Origin: an uncultured Acidobacteriia bacterium
GTDB lineage: Bacteria; Acidobacteriota; Terriglobia; Bryobacterales; Bryobacteraceae
Reading direction: 5' to 3'
Assembly: GCA_903923395.1 (NCBI GenBank)
Contig: CAIXXM010000162.1
Coordinates: 1 to 64,000, forward strand
DNA: 64,000 nucleotides
A program made the translations under genes and the position numbers. Shown in pieces: positions 16,853 through 25,353 of the stretch. The notes below the pieces were generated by a model. That model was given only the letters and a program-made list of their open reading frames with translations, did not search any database and had not been told where the DNA came from. Within the stretch, counting starts at the first letter, position 1. The number at the start of each line of letters is the position of its first letter.

Positions 16853-18274
16853 ATGCTCAGAGTTAGATTCGCGCCTTCACCGACAGGCTATCTGCATATC
16901 GGCAGCGCCCGCACGTTCATCTTCAACTGGCTTTATGCACGCCGTCACGGCGGCACCATGATCCTCCGGATCGACGATACGGACATCGAACGCAACACCG
17001 ATCAATCCCTCCAGTCGATCTTCGACGGCCTCAACTGGCTCGGCCTTGGCTGGGACGAACAATACCGCCAGTCAGACCGCCTCGACCTCCACCGCAATGC
17101 CGCCTACCAACTCCTCGCCTCTGGCGCCGCCTACCGCGACTTCGTCCCCGCGGGCACCGACGAAGGCGAAAAAAGCCACCACGACGGCCCCTGGCTCTTC
17201 AACCCCGGCCAGCGCGAAATCTCCGTCGAAGAAAGTGACCGCCGCGCAGCTGCCGGCGAGCCCTTCGTCATCCGCTACAAAGTCCCCCGCGACTCCAGCG
17301 AAATCATCACCTTCCACGACCTCGTCTACGGCCCCCAATCCAAAAGCTGTAACGATATCGAGGACTTCGCCCTCCTCCGCAGCAACGGCATGCCGACCTA
17401 TCACCTCGCCAGCTGCGCCGATGACGCCGACCTCAACATCAGCCACATCGTCCGCGGGCAGGACCACCTCTCCAACACCTTCAAGCACGTCCTGATCTTC
17501 CGCGCCCTCGGCTCGAAGATCCCCGAATTCGCCCACCTGCCGCTGCTCGTCGCACCCGATGGAGCCAAGCTCTCCAAGCGCAAGCACGGCCCCGTCGTCA
17601 GCGTCACCACCTATCGCGACGCCGGCTTCCTGCCCCACACCTACGTCAACTTCCTCTGCCTCCTCGGCTGGTCCCCCAAAGACAACCGCGAGCAGCTCAC
17701 CCGCCAGGAACTGGTCGACATCTTCTCTTTCGAGGGCGTCAACCGCAGCAACGCCGTGGTCAACTTCACGGAAGACAACCCCATTGACGCCAAAGCGCTC
17801 TGGCTCAACAGCCAGCACATGCGCTCCATGCCCGTGGAAGATCTGCTCCCCTATGTGGAACCCGTGCTCGCCGAAGCTGGGTTGGCCGTTCCCTACCCTG
17901 CCCCCTGGCTTGCCACAACGGTTGACCTTCTGCGCGCCCGCTTCAACACGCTTCTCGACTACCCCACCCGCGGCCGCGCCTACTTTGCCGATGACTTCCC
18001 CGTCGAAGCCGACGCCGTCAAGAATCTCGATAAACCCGGTGCCCGCGAAGGTCTCCGAGCCCTCGGTGCGAAGCTCGAAGCCAACCCCGAATTCACCGAA
18101 GCCTCCGTCGAAAAGGACCTGCGCGACCTCGCCGACGAACTCGGCGTCAAAGCCGGACTCCTGATCAACGGTGCCCGCGCCGCACTGACTGGACAACCCG
18201 TTGGCCCCTCCGCATTCCATGTCTTCACCGCCATCGGAAGGGACCGCGCCATCGCGCGTTTGAAGGCCGTCTAA
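16853..18274 (+). CDS. gltX: Glutamyl-tRNA synthetase
   Basis: 473 residues, the usual bacterial length. Class I signatures are present: the HIGH motif as H15-I-G-S in RVRFAPSPTGYLHIGSAR, and the KMSKS motif as K239-L-S-K-R in KLSKRKHG. The GHVLHG-type binding region reads MPTYHLASCADDADLNISHIVRG. The C-terminal anticodon-binding part is helical. It charges tRNA-Glu, and possibly tRNA-Gln where the amidotransferase route is used. The next gene begins 2 bases after its stop. Confidence 0.97.
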   Translation: MLRVRFAPSPTGYLHIGSARTFIFNWLYARRHGGTMILRIDDTDIERNTDQSLQSIFDGLNWLGLGWDEQYRQSDRLDLHRNAAYQLLASGAAYRDFVPAGTDEGEKSHHDGPWLFNPGQREISVEESDRRAAAGEPFVIRYKVPRDSSEIITFHDLVYGPQSKSCNDIEDFALLRSNGMPTYHLASCADDADLNISHIVRGQDHLSNTFKHVLIFRALGSKIPEFAHLPLLVAPDGAKLSKRKHGPVVSVTTYRDAGFLPHTYVNFLCLLGWSPKDNREQLTRQELVDIFSFEGVNRSNAVVNFTEDNPIDAKALWLNSQHMRSMPVEDLLPYVEPVLAEAGLAVPYPAPWLATTVDLLRARFNTLLDYPTRGRAYFADDFPVEADAVKNLDKPGAREGLRALGAKLEANPEFTEASVEKDLRDLADELGVKAGLLINGARAALTGQPVGPSAFHVFTAIGRDRAIARLKAV

Positions 18275-18276
18275 GC

Positions 18277-19824
18277 ATGAATATTGTCGGTATCGGCGGC
18301 GTCCTCGGCAACAGCGCCGCAGTGGTCATCAAAGACGGCACTCTCGCCGCAGCCATCGAAGAAGCGAAAGCAGACCGCCGCGCGCAAGCCGGGAAGCTGC
18401 CGGAAGCCGCCATCGCGGCCTGCCTGGAAATCGCGGGCCTCAAACCAGCCGAAATCCAATACGTTGCCGTCGCCCGGCCTGTGCCCCCCGGCCCCGGTCT
18501 GCCCGTAGCGCTCCGCATGTTCCCCAACGCACGCATCATCCTGGTGGACCACCACGAAGCCCACGCCGCCAGCGCTTTCTTCGCCTCCCCGTTTGACTCC
18601 GCCACCGTCATCGCTCTCGACCGCGCGGGCGACGTCCGCTGTGGCAGCCGCTGGCGTGGCGAAGGCAACAAGCTCACCCTCGAAGAAGAAATCCTGTACC
18701 CGGATTCCATCGCCGAACTCTATGGCCGCGTCACCGAACTGCTGGGCTATCACGCCCGCGGCGATGAACACCGCGCGCAGTGGCTCGCAGCCTCCGGCGA
18801 ACCCCGTTTCTTGCAGACCTTCGCCGCCGCGATCCACGGCACCGCGATTGATGATTCTTATTTCGATACCGGACGCCTGGGTCATGGCGGTTTCGGCACC
18901 AAGTTCTTCACCGAAGCCGGCCTGCCCCAGGACGCAACCCTGACAGCGCAAGACCGCGCCGACCTCGCTGCTTCCATGCAGAAGACGCTGGAAGCTTACG
19001 TCACCGCTTTTTCCGCGGGAGCGAAACGCATCTGCCTCTCTGGTGGCATCGGTTGGAATGCACTGCTCGTCGAATCGCTGGAACGCGCCGGAATCGAAGT
19101 CTTCGCGCAACCAGCCGCCGGCAATGCAGGCACCGCACTGGGCGCGGCTCTCTATGTCTGGCATGAAATGCTCGGCAACACCGCCCGTGTGGAAGCCGGT
19201 AATTACTGCCTCGGCCCCGAATACTCCGCAGCCGATATCAAGCAGGTATTCGAAAACTGCAAGCTGCGCTTCCATCTCATCGGCACCGTAACCGGTATCA
19301 TCGACGAAACCGTGGCACGCCTCTGCGAGAACCGCATCGTCGCCTGGATGCAAGGCCGCATGGAATTTGGTCCCCGGGCGCTCGGCAACCGCAGCATTCT
19401 CGCGTCACCGCAAGACCCCTACTCCGCTGAAAACCTGAATACCTTCATCAAGCACCGCGAAGGCAGCCGCAAGTTCGCCGCATCCGTACCCGCCGAACTC
19501 GCTGCGAAATACTTTGAGGTGGGTCCCAACGCACGCTATCTCTCCACCGTCGGACGCGTCCGACCGGAATTCGCCAGCCAACTCCGCACCGCAATCCTCG
19601 CCAAGGACCTCGTACGGGTCCATACCGTTTCTGAGGCGGACAACCCGCTCTACTGGAAACTCCTGCATGCGTTCGGAGAGAAGACCGGTCTGCCCGTGCT
19701 CTACAACACCTCTTTCAACCTCTTCGGTGAGCCGCTGGTCTGCACACCCCGGGATGCCGTCCGCAGCTTCTACTCCTCAGGGATTGATGCCATGGTGGCC
19801 GGCAACTTCCTGCTGGAGAAATGA
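18277..19824 (+). CDS. Carbamoyltransferase (NodU/CmcH-type)
   Basis: 515 residues. The N-terminal Carbam_trans_N fold starts MNIVGIGGVLGNSAAVV and holds the ligand motif DHHEAHAASAFF; an ASKHA-like sugar-kinase core follows with ICLSGGIGWNALL. The C-terminal domain contains the signature EFGPRALGNRSILASP. The family transfers carbamoyl from carbamoyl phosphate, via carbamoyl adenylate, to hydroxyl groups of antibiotics, Nod factors or other glycans. The acceptor here is unknown. It lies between gltX and murJ and overlaps murJ by 4 bases, unusual company that hints at an envelope glycan acceptor. Confidence 0.93.
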   Translation: MNIVGIGGVLGNSAAVVIKDGTLAAAIEEAKADRRAQAGKLPEAAIAACLEIAGLKPAEIQYVAVARPVPPGPGLPVALRMFPNARIILVDHHEAHAASAFFASPFDSATVIALDRAGDVRCGSRWRGEGNKLTLEEEILYPDSIAELYGRVTELLGYHARGDEHRAQWLAASGEPRFLQTFAAAIHGTAIDDSYFDTGRLGHGGFGTKFFTEAGLPQDATLTAQDRADLAASMQKTLEAYVTAFSAGAKRICLSGGIGWNALLVESLERAGIEVFAQPAAGNAGTALGAALYVWHEMLGNTARVEAGNYCLGPEYSAADIKQVFENCKLRFHLIGTVTGIIDETVARLCENRIVAWMQGRMEFGPRALGNRSILASPQDPYSAENLNTFIKHREGSRKFAASVPAELAAKYFEVGPNARYLSTVGRVRPEFASQLRTAILAKDLVRVHTVSEADNPLYWKLLHAFGEKTGLPVLYNTSFNLFGEPLVCTPRDAVRSFYSSGIDAMVAGNFLLEK

Positions 19825-21362
19825 AGAGGCCCCGCAGCGGCGCGGCAGTTCTGGTCGCGGCGGGCATCCTGCTCAGCCGCATCGCCGGACTGGCGCGCGA
19901 GCGGGTCTTCGCATCCGTATTCGGCATTGAATCCGATGCAGCCGACGCCTTCCGCGCCGCCCTCCGCATCCCCAACTTCCTGCAGAACCTCTTCGGCGAA
20001 GGCGTTCTCTCCGCAAGCTTCATCCCCGTCTACGCGAAACTCATCGCGGAAAAGAAGGATATGGAAGCGGGCCGCGTTGCCGGTGCCATTCTCGCCGTAC
20101 TCGGTGCCGTCACCAGCCTCCTCGTCCTGATCGGGATCGCCATTACCCCGCTTCTCATCGGAGTGGTCGCACCGGGCTTCCACGGCGAAAAGCGTGTGCT
20201 CACCATCGAACTGGTGCGTATTCTCTTTCCCGGAGTCGGTGCCCTCGTATTCTCCGCATGGTGCCTGGGGATTCTCAACAGCCACAAGCGCTTTCTGCTC
20301 TCTTACAGCGCACCAGTTCTATGGAACGCCGCTATGATCGCCGGTCTGCTCTACTTCGGACCCCGCTACGAGCAAAATGACCTGGCCGTGAAGATCGCCT
20401 GGGTCTCCGTGGCCGGGAGTGCCCTGCAGTTTCTCATCCAACTCCCGGCAGTGGCACAGCTCGCGCCCTCCATACAGATCATCTGGGATACCGCCTCAAC
20501 CCATGCCCGCACAGTTCTGAGGAACTTTGGCCCCGTCTTTCTCAGTCGCGGCGTAGCCCAGATCAGTGGCTACATTGATAACCTGCTCGCCACGCTGCTT
20601 GGCACCGGCGCGGTGAACGCACTCAGTTATGCGCAAACCATTTCCATGCTCCCGGTAAGTCTCTTCGGCATGGCTGTATCAGCCTCGGAGTTGCCCTCCA
20701 TGTCGCAAGCTTCCGGATCCTCTCTCGAAATCGCCGCCTATCTTCGCAGCCGCCTGGAATCCGGCCTGTTGCGCATCGCCTTTTTCGTCATCCCTTCCGC
20801 CGCCGCCTTCGCCGTACTGGGAGATGTCATCGCGGGAGCTCTCTACCAAACCGGACACTTCAAAGCCACTGACTCCACTTATATCTGGGGCATTCTCGGC
20901 GGCAGCGCCATCGGCCTGCTTGCCTCCACGCAAAGCCGTCTCTACTCCTCGGCATTCTATGCACTGCGCGACACGCGAACACCCCTCCGCTTCGCCCTCA
21001 TCCGAGTCGGTCTCACCACAGTCCTCGGCTATCTCTTCGCCAAACCCCTGCCCTGGATGCTCGGCCTCGCACCACACTGGGGCGTCGCCGGACTTACCGC
21101 CTCCGCGGGCATCGCCGGTTGGTTCGAATTCGTACTCTTGCGCAGTTCGCTCACCGCCAGAATTGGCCCGCTCACCCGCAATACCAGTGCTTTGGCAAGA
21201 CTTTGGATAGCCGCAGGGGGCGCCTCCGCGCTAGCATGGTTAACGAAGTCCGCGCTGCCTCCGCTGCATCCCGTGTTCACCGCCGTCGCCGTCCTCGGCA
21301 CTTTCGGCCTGGTCTATTTAGCCATCTGCGGACCCGCTTACTGGAAACAATTACGCCGATGA
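19821..21362 (+). CDS. murJ: Lipid II flippase MurJ
   Basis: 513 residues with about 14 hydrophobic helices. The MVF/MurJ pattern is clear: GILLSRIAGLARERVFASVFG at the N terminus, then DAFRAALRIPNFLQNLFGEGVLSASFIPVYA, the block that carries the essential arginines of the central cavity. MurJ flips undecaprenyl-linked peptidoglycan precursor across the inner membrane. It overlaps the carbamoyltransferase (4 bases) and the porin gene (4 bases), so the three are translationally coupled. Confidence 0.95.
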   Translation: MKRPRSGAAVLVAAGILLSRIAGLARERVFASVFGIESDAADAFRAALRIPNFLQNLFGEGVLSASFIPVYAKLIAEKKDMEAGRVAGAILAVLGAVTSLLVLIGIAITPLLIGVVAPGFHGEKRVLTIELVRILFPGVGALVFSAWCLGILNSHKRFLLSYSAPVLWNAAMIAGLLYFGPRYEQNDLAVKIAWVSVAGSALQFLIQLPAVAQLAPSIQIIWDTASTHARTVLRNFGPVFLSRGVAQISGYIDNLLATLLGTGAVNALSYAQTISMLPVSLFGMAVSASELPSMSQASGSSLEIAAYLRSRLESGLLRIAFFVIPSAAAFAVLGDVIAGALYQTGHFKATDSTYIWGILGGSAIGLLASTQSRLYSSAFYALRDTRTPLRFALIRVGLTTVLGYLFAKPLPWMLGLAPHWGVAGLTASAGIAGWFEFVLLRSSLTARIGPLTRNTSALARLWIAAGGASALAWLTKSALPPLHPVFTAVAVLGTFGLVYLAICGPAYWKQLRR

Positions 21363-22681
21363 TTCGTACCCTCTCCATGTCCGGAATAACTCTGCTCTGC
21401 TGTGTAACACTCCAGGCGCAGGAGGCTCCGGAAAAGTGGAACTTATCCTGGCAGGCCACCTCCATCGGGCAATATCACGGCACGTTCCCGTCGCCTTACG
21501 CAAGCAGCACCAGCCTGCAGAGTTATCCAGAGCGCGACGTGTCCCTCACGACAACCCTCTTCTTCGGACTGCGGCTCACAGACAACACCAGCCTCTACTT
21601 CAACCCGGAAGTTGCCGGCGGACGCGGTTTCAGCGGCGTCAATGGCCTCGCCAACTCTTCGAACGGAGAACTGCCCCGCGTCGCAACCGCGGAGCCGAAA
21701 CCCTACATCGCCCGCCTCTATGTCTCGCATGACTTCAGCTGGGGCAGTGAAACCGAAAAGACAGAAAGTGGGCCCAACCAACTCGGCGGGGACCGTAAAG
21801 TCAACCGCTACACCATCACCGCGGGACGCTTCACACTCACTGATTTCTTCGATAACAACCGCTACTCGCATGACCCCCGCAGCCAGTTCATGGGCTGGGG
21901 AGTCATGTATAACGGCGCGTGGGATTACCCTGCCGATGTCCGCGGCTACACCTGGGGCTGGGTGCACGAATTGCATCTCAAAGACTGGAGCTTCCGCTAC
22001 GCCAGCGCAGCCATGCCACGCACCGCCAACGGACTCCGCTTCGACCGCCGCATCCTGGTCAACCGCGGCGATGTGGTGGAAGCCGAACGCCGCTGGGCTG
22101 TATCTGACCATGCTGGCACCGTCCGCCTGCTCGGTTATGCCAACCACTCCGATGCTGGAACTTATGCAGACGCGCTCGCCAAACCCGGCCTTCCGGACGT
22201 AACCACCACCCGCCGCAACGGCACCATCAAACGCGGCTTCGGTATCAACTTCGAACAGGAAGTTATCAGCGACCTTGGTATCTTCGGACGCCTCGGCTGG
22301 AATGACGGCAAGACGGAAAGCTTTGCCTTCACAGCCATTGACCGACTGGCGACAATCGGTACTTCGGTAAGTGGCAAACGCTGGCACCGCAAGGAAGATA
22401 CTGTCGCCACTGAAGTTACCCGCAGCGGACTGTCACGCATTCACCAGCAGTATCTCGAAGCAGGCGGGCATGACTTTCTCATCGGCGATGGCGCACTGCG
22501 TTATAGCTGCGAAACCATCTGGGAGAGTTACTACAACGCACGCCTGTTTCCCGGCTTCTCTGTCTCATTCGACCTGCAACACATTGCCAACCCGGCCTAC
22601 AACAGAGACCGCGGCCCGCTCTGGGTTCCGTCGCTCCGCCTGCATTGGGAAGTGGATAAGTCAACGTTCACGAAGCATTGA
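21359..22681 (+). CDS. OprB-like carbohydrate porin
   Basis: 440 residues from ATG 21359, overlapping the murJ stop. It begins with a signal peptide (SGITLLCCVTLQAQE) and then shows alternating beta strands rich in aromatic residues, ending LRLHWEVDKSTFTKH. The GRFTLTDFFDNNRYSHDPRSQFMGWG and ARLFPGFSVSFDLQHIANPAYN stretches are typical of the OprB family of outer-membrane channels. Transport of sugars or other small solutes is expected. Its coupling to murJ is unusual and may only reflect co-transcription of envelope genes. Confidence 0.82.
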   Translation: MIRTLSMSGITLLCCVTLQAQEAPEKWNLSWQATSIGQYHGTFPSPYASSTSLQSYPERDVSLTTTLFFGLRLTDNTSLYFNPEVAGGRGFSGVNGLANSSNGELPRVATAEPKPYIARLYVSHDFSWGSETEKTESGPNQLGGDRKVNRYTITAGRFTLTDFFDNNRYSHDPRSQFMGWGVMYNGAWDYPADVRGYTWGWVHELHLKDWSFRYASAAMPRTANGLRFDRRILVNRGDVVEAERRWAVSDHAGTVRLLGYANHSDAGTYADALAKPGLPDVTTTRRNGTIKRGFGINFEQEVISDLGIFGRLGWNDGKTESFAFTAIDRLATIGTSVSGKRWHRKEDTVATEVTRSGLSRIHQQYLEAGGHDFLIGDGALRYSCETIWESYYNARLFPGFSVSFDLQHIANPAYNRDRGPLWVPSLRLHWEVDKSTFTKH

Positions 22682-22724
22682 CTTCGCGCCTGAAGTGGCG
22701 CTACCGTACGTGTGGGAGGCGAAC

Positions 22725-22952
22725 ATGATCACAGTGGAACTTGGACCCGAAACCGAAGCCGCACTCGCACACCAGGCATCGCTCATCGGAAAGCCCGTGG
22801 AAGAATACGTTGCCAGCCTTCTCAACAAGGCCGCACAGCACACTGACTCCCGCCACGTTCCAGCAGACATGGTGGAACTATTCGCGCCGCTCCGGGGACT
22901 GAACATGATCTTTGAACGTGATCAGGACACCGGGCGGGATGTCCAGTTGTAA
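22725..22952 (+). CDS. Antitoxin of a VapBC-type pair
   Basis: 75 residues from ATG 22725, with the Shine-Dalgarno GGGAGG 6 bases before it. The N-terminal half (MITVELGPETEAALAHQASLIGKPVEEYVASLL) looks like a ribbon-helix-helix DNA-binding module, and the C-terminal tail would wrap the toxin. It is 2 bases upstream of a PIN-domain gene, the standard antitoxin-toxin order. Such antitoxins neutralise the RNase and repress their own operon. Confidence 0.8.
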   Translation: MITVELGPETEAALAHQASLIGKPVEEYVASLLNKAAQHTDSRHVPADMVELFAPLRGLNMIFERDQDTGRDVQL

Positions 22953-22954
22953 GC

Positions 22955-23377
22955 ATGTTCCTCGTTGATACGAACGTTCCTTCAGAACTGACGAAAGAGG
23001 TTCCTGATCCCCGGGTCAGTCGCTTTCTCAAGATCACTCCCAGGGAGCATCTCTACCTCAGCGTGATCACAATCGGAGAGATTCGCAAAGGAATCGAACT
23101 TCTCCCCTCCGGCAAAAAACGGGCTTCACTTCAATTTTGGCTGGAATTCGAGGTTCCGGAGTGGTTCCAGTGTCGCATTCTGCCGGTCTCGCAACCCATT
23201 GCCGACCGCTGGGGCAAACTCGCCGCCGCCGCCAAAACAAAAGGCATTTCCCTTCCCGTCGCCGACGCACTCATCGCCGCAACCGCCCTCCAGCACCAAC
23301 TCACCCTCGTCACGCGCAACACCAAAGACTTCCTCCTCCCGGGACTCGATATCCTGAATCTATGGGAATCCCTCTGA
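22955..23377 (+). CDS. PIN-domain ribonuclease toxin (VapC-like)
   Basis: 140 residues. The acidic PIN residues are in place: D5 in MFLVDTNVPSE, E in TIGEIRKGIELL, D in PVADALIAATA, and the final TRNTKDF element. VapC toxins are Mg2+-dependent RNases cutting tRNA or rRNA. The gene follows its antitoxin by 2 bases and its 3' end overlaps the next gene start by 16 bases. Confidence 0.9.
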   Translation: MFLVDTNVPSELTKEVPDPRVSRFLKITPREHLYLSVITIGEIRKGIELLPSGKKRASLQFWLEFEVPEWFQCRILPVSQPIADRWGKLAAAAKTKGISLPVADALIAATALQHQLTLVTRNTKDFLLPGLDILNLWESL

Positions 23378-24423
23378 GGCTCCTGCTCTTCACCATCCTC
23401 ACTACCACAACCCTCATGGCCGCACCGGACTTCGACGCCACCCAAGCCGCCCGCTTCGCACAACTCGCCCTTGATTGCGTCCACAAGGAATACCCCAACA
23501 AAATCGCCCATTCCCTCAACTCTGACGCAGACCTCAAGCCACCGCGCGAACTCACCCCCGCCTTCTACGGCTGCTATGACTGGCACTCCTCCGTCCACGG
23601 CCACTGGCTGCTCGCACGCTTGATCCGACTCTTCCCGGACGCGCCGTTCGCCCCGCCCGCCCGCGCCGCACTCAACCAAAGCCTCACACCCGCCCATATC
23701 GCCGGCGAAGTGGCCTATCTCAATGGCGCAGGCCGTGCCTCCTTCGAACGCCCCTATGGACTGGCCTGGCTTCTGCAACTCTCTGCCGAACTCCATGAGT
23801 GGAATGACCCCGACGCACAGCGCTGGGCCGCTGCCCTCGAACCTCTCGAAGACTCCATCGTCAAGCGGATTTCGGAATGGCTCCCCAAACTCGAGCACCC
23901 CATCCGCACCGGCGAACACAACAACACCGCCTTCAGCCTGGGCCTCATGCTGGATTACGCCCGCACCAAAAACAAGCCCGAATTCCGCAGCTTGCTGGAA
24001 ACCCGCGCCAAGGCCTACTACGAAAAGGACCGCGCCTGTCCCCTCGCCTACGAACCGGGTGGCGAAGATTTCCTCTCTCCCTGCCTCGCTGAAGCCGACA
24101 CCATGCGCCGGGTTCTCCCACGCGCCGAATTCACCCGGTGGTTTGACGCCTTCCTCCCTGCCGTGAACCTGGAACCCACCAAAGTCGTCGATTTCTCTGA
24201 CGGCAAACTCTACCATCTGGCCGGACTTAACCTCAGCCGCGCCTGGATGATCCGCGGCATTCTCTCCAAACTCCCGCCCTCACACCCTCGCGCGAAAAAC
24301 CTGTCCACCCTTGCCGCGCGCTTCCAAAACACAGGCCTCGACAGCATCAAAGCCGAACACTACGAGGGCGGCCACTGGCTGGGCAGCTTCGCCGTCTATC
24401 TCGTCAGCCGGCGCGGGATCTGA
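23362..24423 (+). CDS. DUF2891 family protein, exported
   Basis: 353 residues from ATG 23362, within the toxin 3' end. A signal peptide (LRLLLFTILTTTTLMAAP) is followed by a helical toroid-like protein with the DUF2891 hallmarks: PAFYGCYDWHSSVHGHWLLARL near the N terminus, RPYGLAWLLQLSAEL, EHNNTAFSLGLMLDYAR and CLAEADTMRRVL. Conserved His and Asp in YDWHSSVHGHW could form an active site, but the family function is unknown. Confidence 0.88.
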   Translation: MGIPLRLLLFTILTTTTLMAAPDFDATQAARFAQLALDCVHKEYPNKIAHSLNSDADLKPPRELTPAFYGCYDWHSSVHGHWLLARLIRLFPDAPFAPPARAALNQSLTPAHIAGEVAYLNGAGRASFERPYGLAWLLQLSAELHEWNDPDAQRWAAALEPLEDSIVKRISEWLPKLEHPIRTGEHNNTAFSLGLMLDYARTKNKPEFRSLLETRAKAYYEKDRACPLAYEPGGEDFLSPCLAEADTMRRVLPRAEFTRWFDAFLPAVNLEPTKVVDFSDGKLYHLAGLNLSRAWMIRGILSKLPPSHPRAKNLSTLAARFQNTGLDSIKAEHYEGGHWLGSFAVYLVSRRGI

Positions 24424-24480
24424 TATTTTTCGCATTGGGCCGAACATTTCTGCACTTTCGGCGTCTTATCTCTTATCCAC

Positions 24481-25353
24481 ATGCGCACCGTACTTCTGAC
24501 CGCCGCTCTAGCCTTGTCTGCTCTTGCCCAAACGCCACCGCCACCCACCTTCGAAGTAGCGTCCATCAAGCCTACCCAACAATCGCAAATGCTAAGCGGC
24601 CGGATTATGGTCCGCATGAGCACGGACGCCGGCCGCGTGACCTACTCCAATGTCGCCCTTCGCAACATCATCACCACCGCCTTCAGAATCAAGGATCACC
24701 AGTTGACCGCGCCGGACTGGGTCAACACCACCCGCTTCGACATCAACGCCAAAATACCCGATGGCGTGAACAAAGAGCAGGTTCCCGAAATGCTCCAGGC
24801 ACTTCTCGCCGAACGCTTCCATCTGCAGTTCCACAAAGAGGAAAAGACCGCTCCCGTGTATGCTCTGATCCAAGCCAAGGGGGGCATCAAACTCGCCAAA
24901 GCCGATGCCGCCGCGCAGGAGCAGAAAGGCACCCGCATGATGATGAGCCCCAAAGGACGCCGCATGACCGGCAACATCACCATGGATACTTTTGCCAACA
25001 CAATCTCCAACATGCTGGACCGCCCCGTCATCGATATGACCGAATCGAAAGACATTTACGACTTTGACCTGGAATGGACACCGGATGAAACCGAAAACAT
25101 GGGTAAAATGGGGATGGTTGCGGTCTTGCGCCCGTCTGGACCCGCCGGTCCACTTCCCGGTGGACCTGGTGCTGGTGGACCTGGTGCCGGTGGACCTGGT
25201 GCTGGTGGCCCGCCGCCCGAAGGTGCTCCCAAAGGTGACGCACCCAATCTCTTCGGCGCCGTCCAAAATATCGGACTCAAGCTCGATCCAAGAAAAGCAC
25301 CCATGACCATGTTTGTCGTCGATAACCTCGACAAATCCCCCACGGAGAATTAA
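24481..25353 (+). CDS. TIGR03435 (Solibacter-type) family exported protein
   Basis: 290 residues with a signal peptide (MRTVLLTAALALSALAQ). The family pattern is clear: PPTFEVASIKPTQQS after the signal, then LRNIITTAFRIKDHQLTAPDWVNTTRFDI, QVPEMLQALLAERFHLQFH, and the end IGLKLDPRKAPMTMFVVDNLDKSPTEN. TIGR03435 is a large paralogous family in Solibacter relatives; its function is unproven. Three 15-bp repeats at 25159-25203 encode a Gly/Pro-rich insert. It ends directly against the GTG of the TonB receptor gene. Confidence 0.9.
   Translation: MRTVLLTAALALSALAQTPPPPTFEVASIKPTQQSQMLSGRIMVRMSTDAGRVTYSNVALRNIITTAFRIKDHQLTAPDWVNTTRFDINAKIPDGVNKEQVPEMLQALLAERFHLQFHKEEKTAPVYALIQAKGGIKLAKADAAAQEQKGTRMMMSPKGRRMTGNITMDTFANTISNMLDRPVIDMTESKDIYDFDLEWTPDETENMGKMGMVAVLRPSGPAGPLPGGPGAGGPGAGGPGAGGPPPEGAPKGDAPNLFGAVQNIGLKLDPRKAPMTMFVVDNLDKSPTEN
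25159..25203 (+). repeat. Three tandem 15-bp repeats inside the TIGR03435 gene
   Basis: GGTGGACCTGGTGCT occurs three times in a row with one base difference in the middle copy, encoding a GPGAG-type linker. The unit is a multiple of three, so copy-number change would keep the frame. Confidence 0.9.

Noticed and set aside
17072-18220. 382-codon ORF antisense to gltX
   Set aside because: Shadow ORF; the sense strand encodes full-length GltX with both class I motifs.
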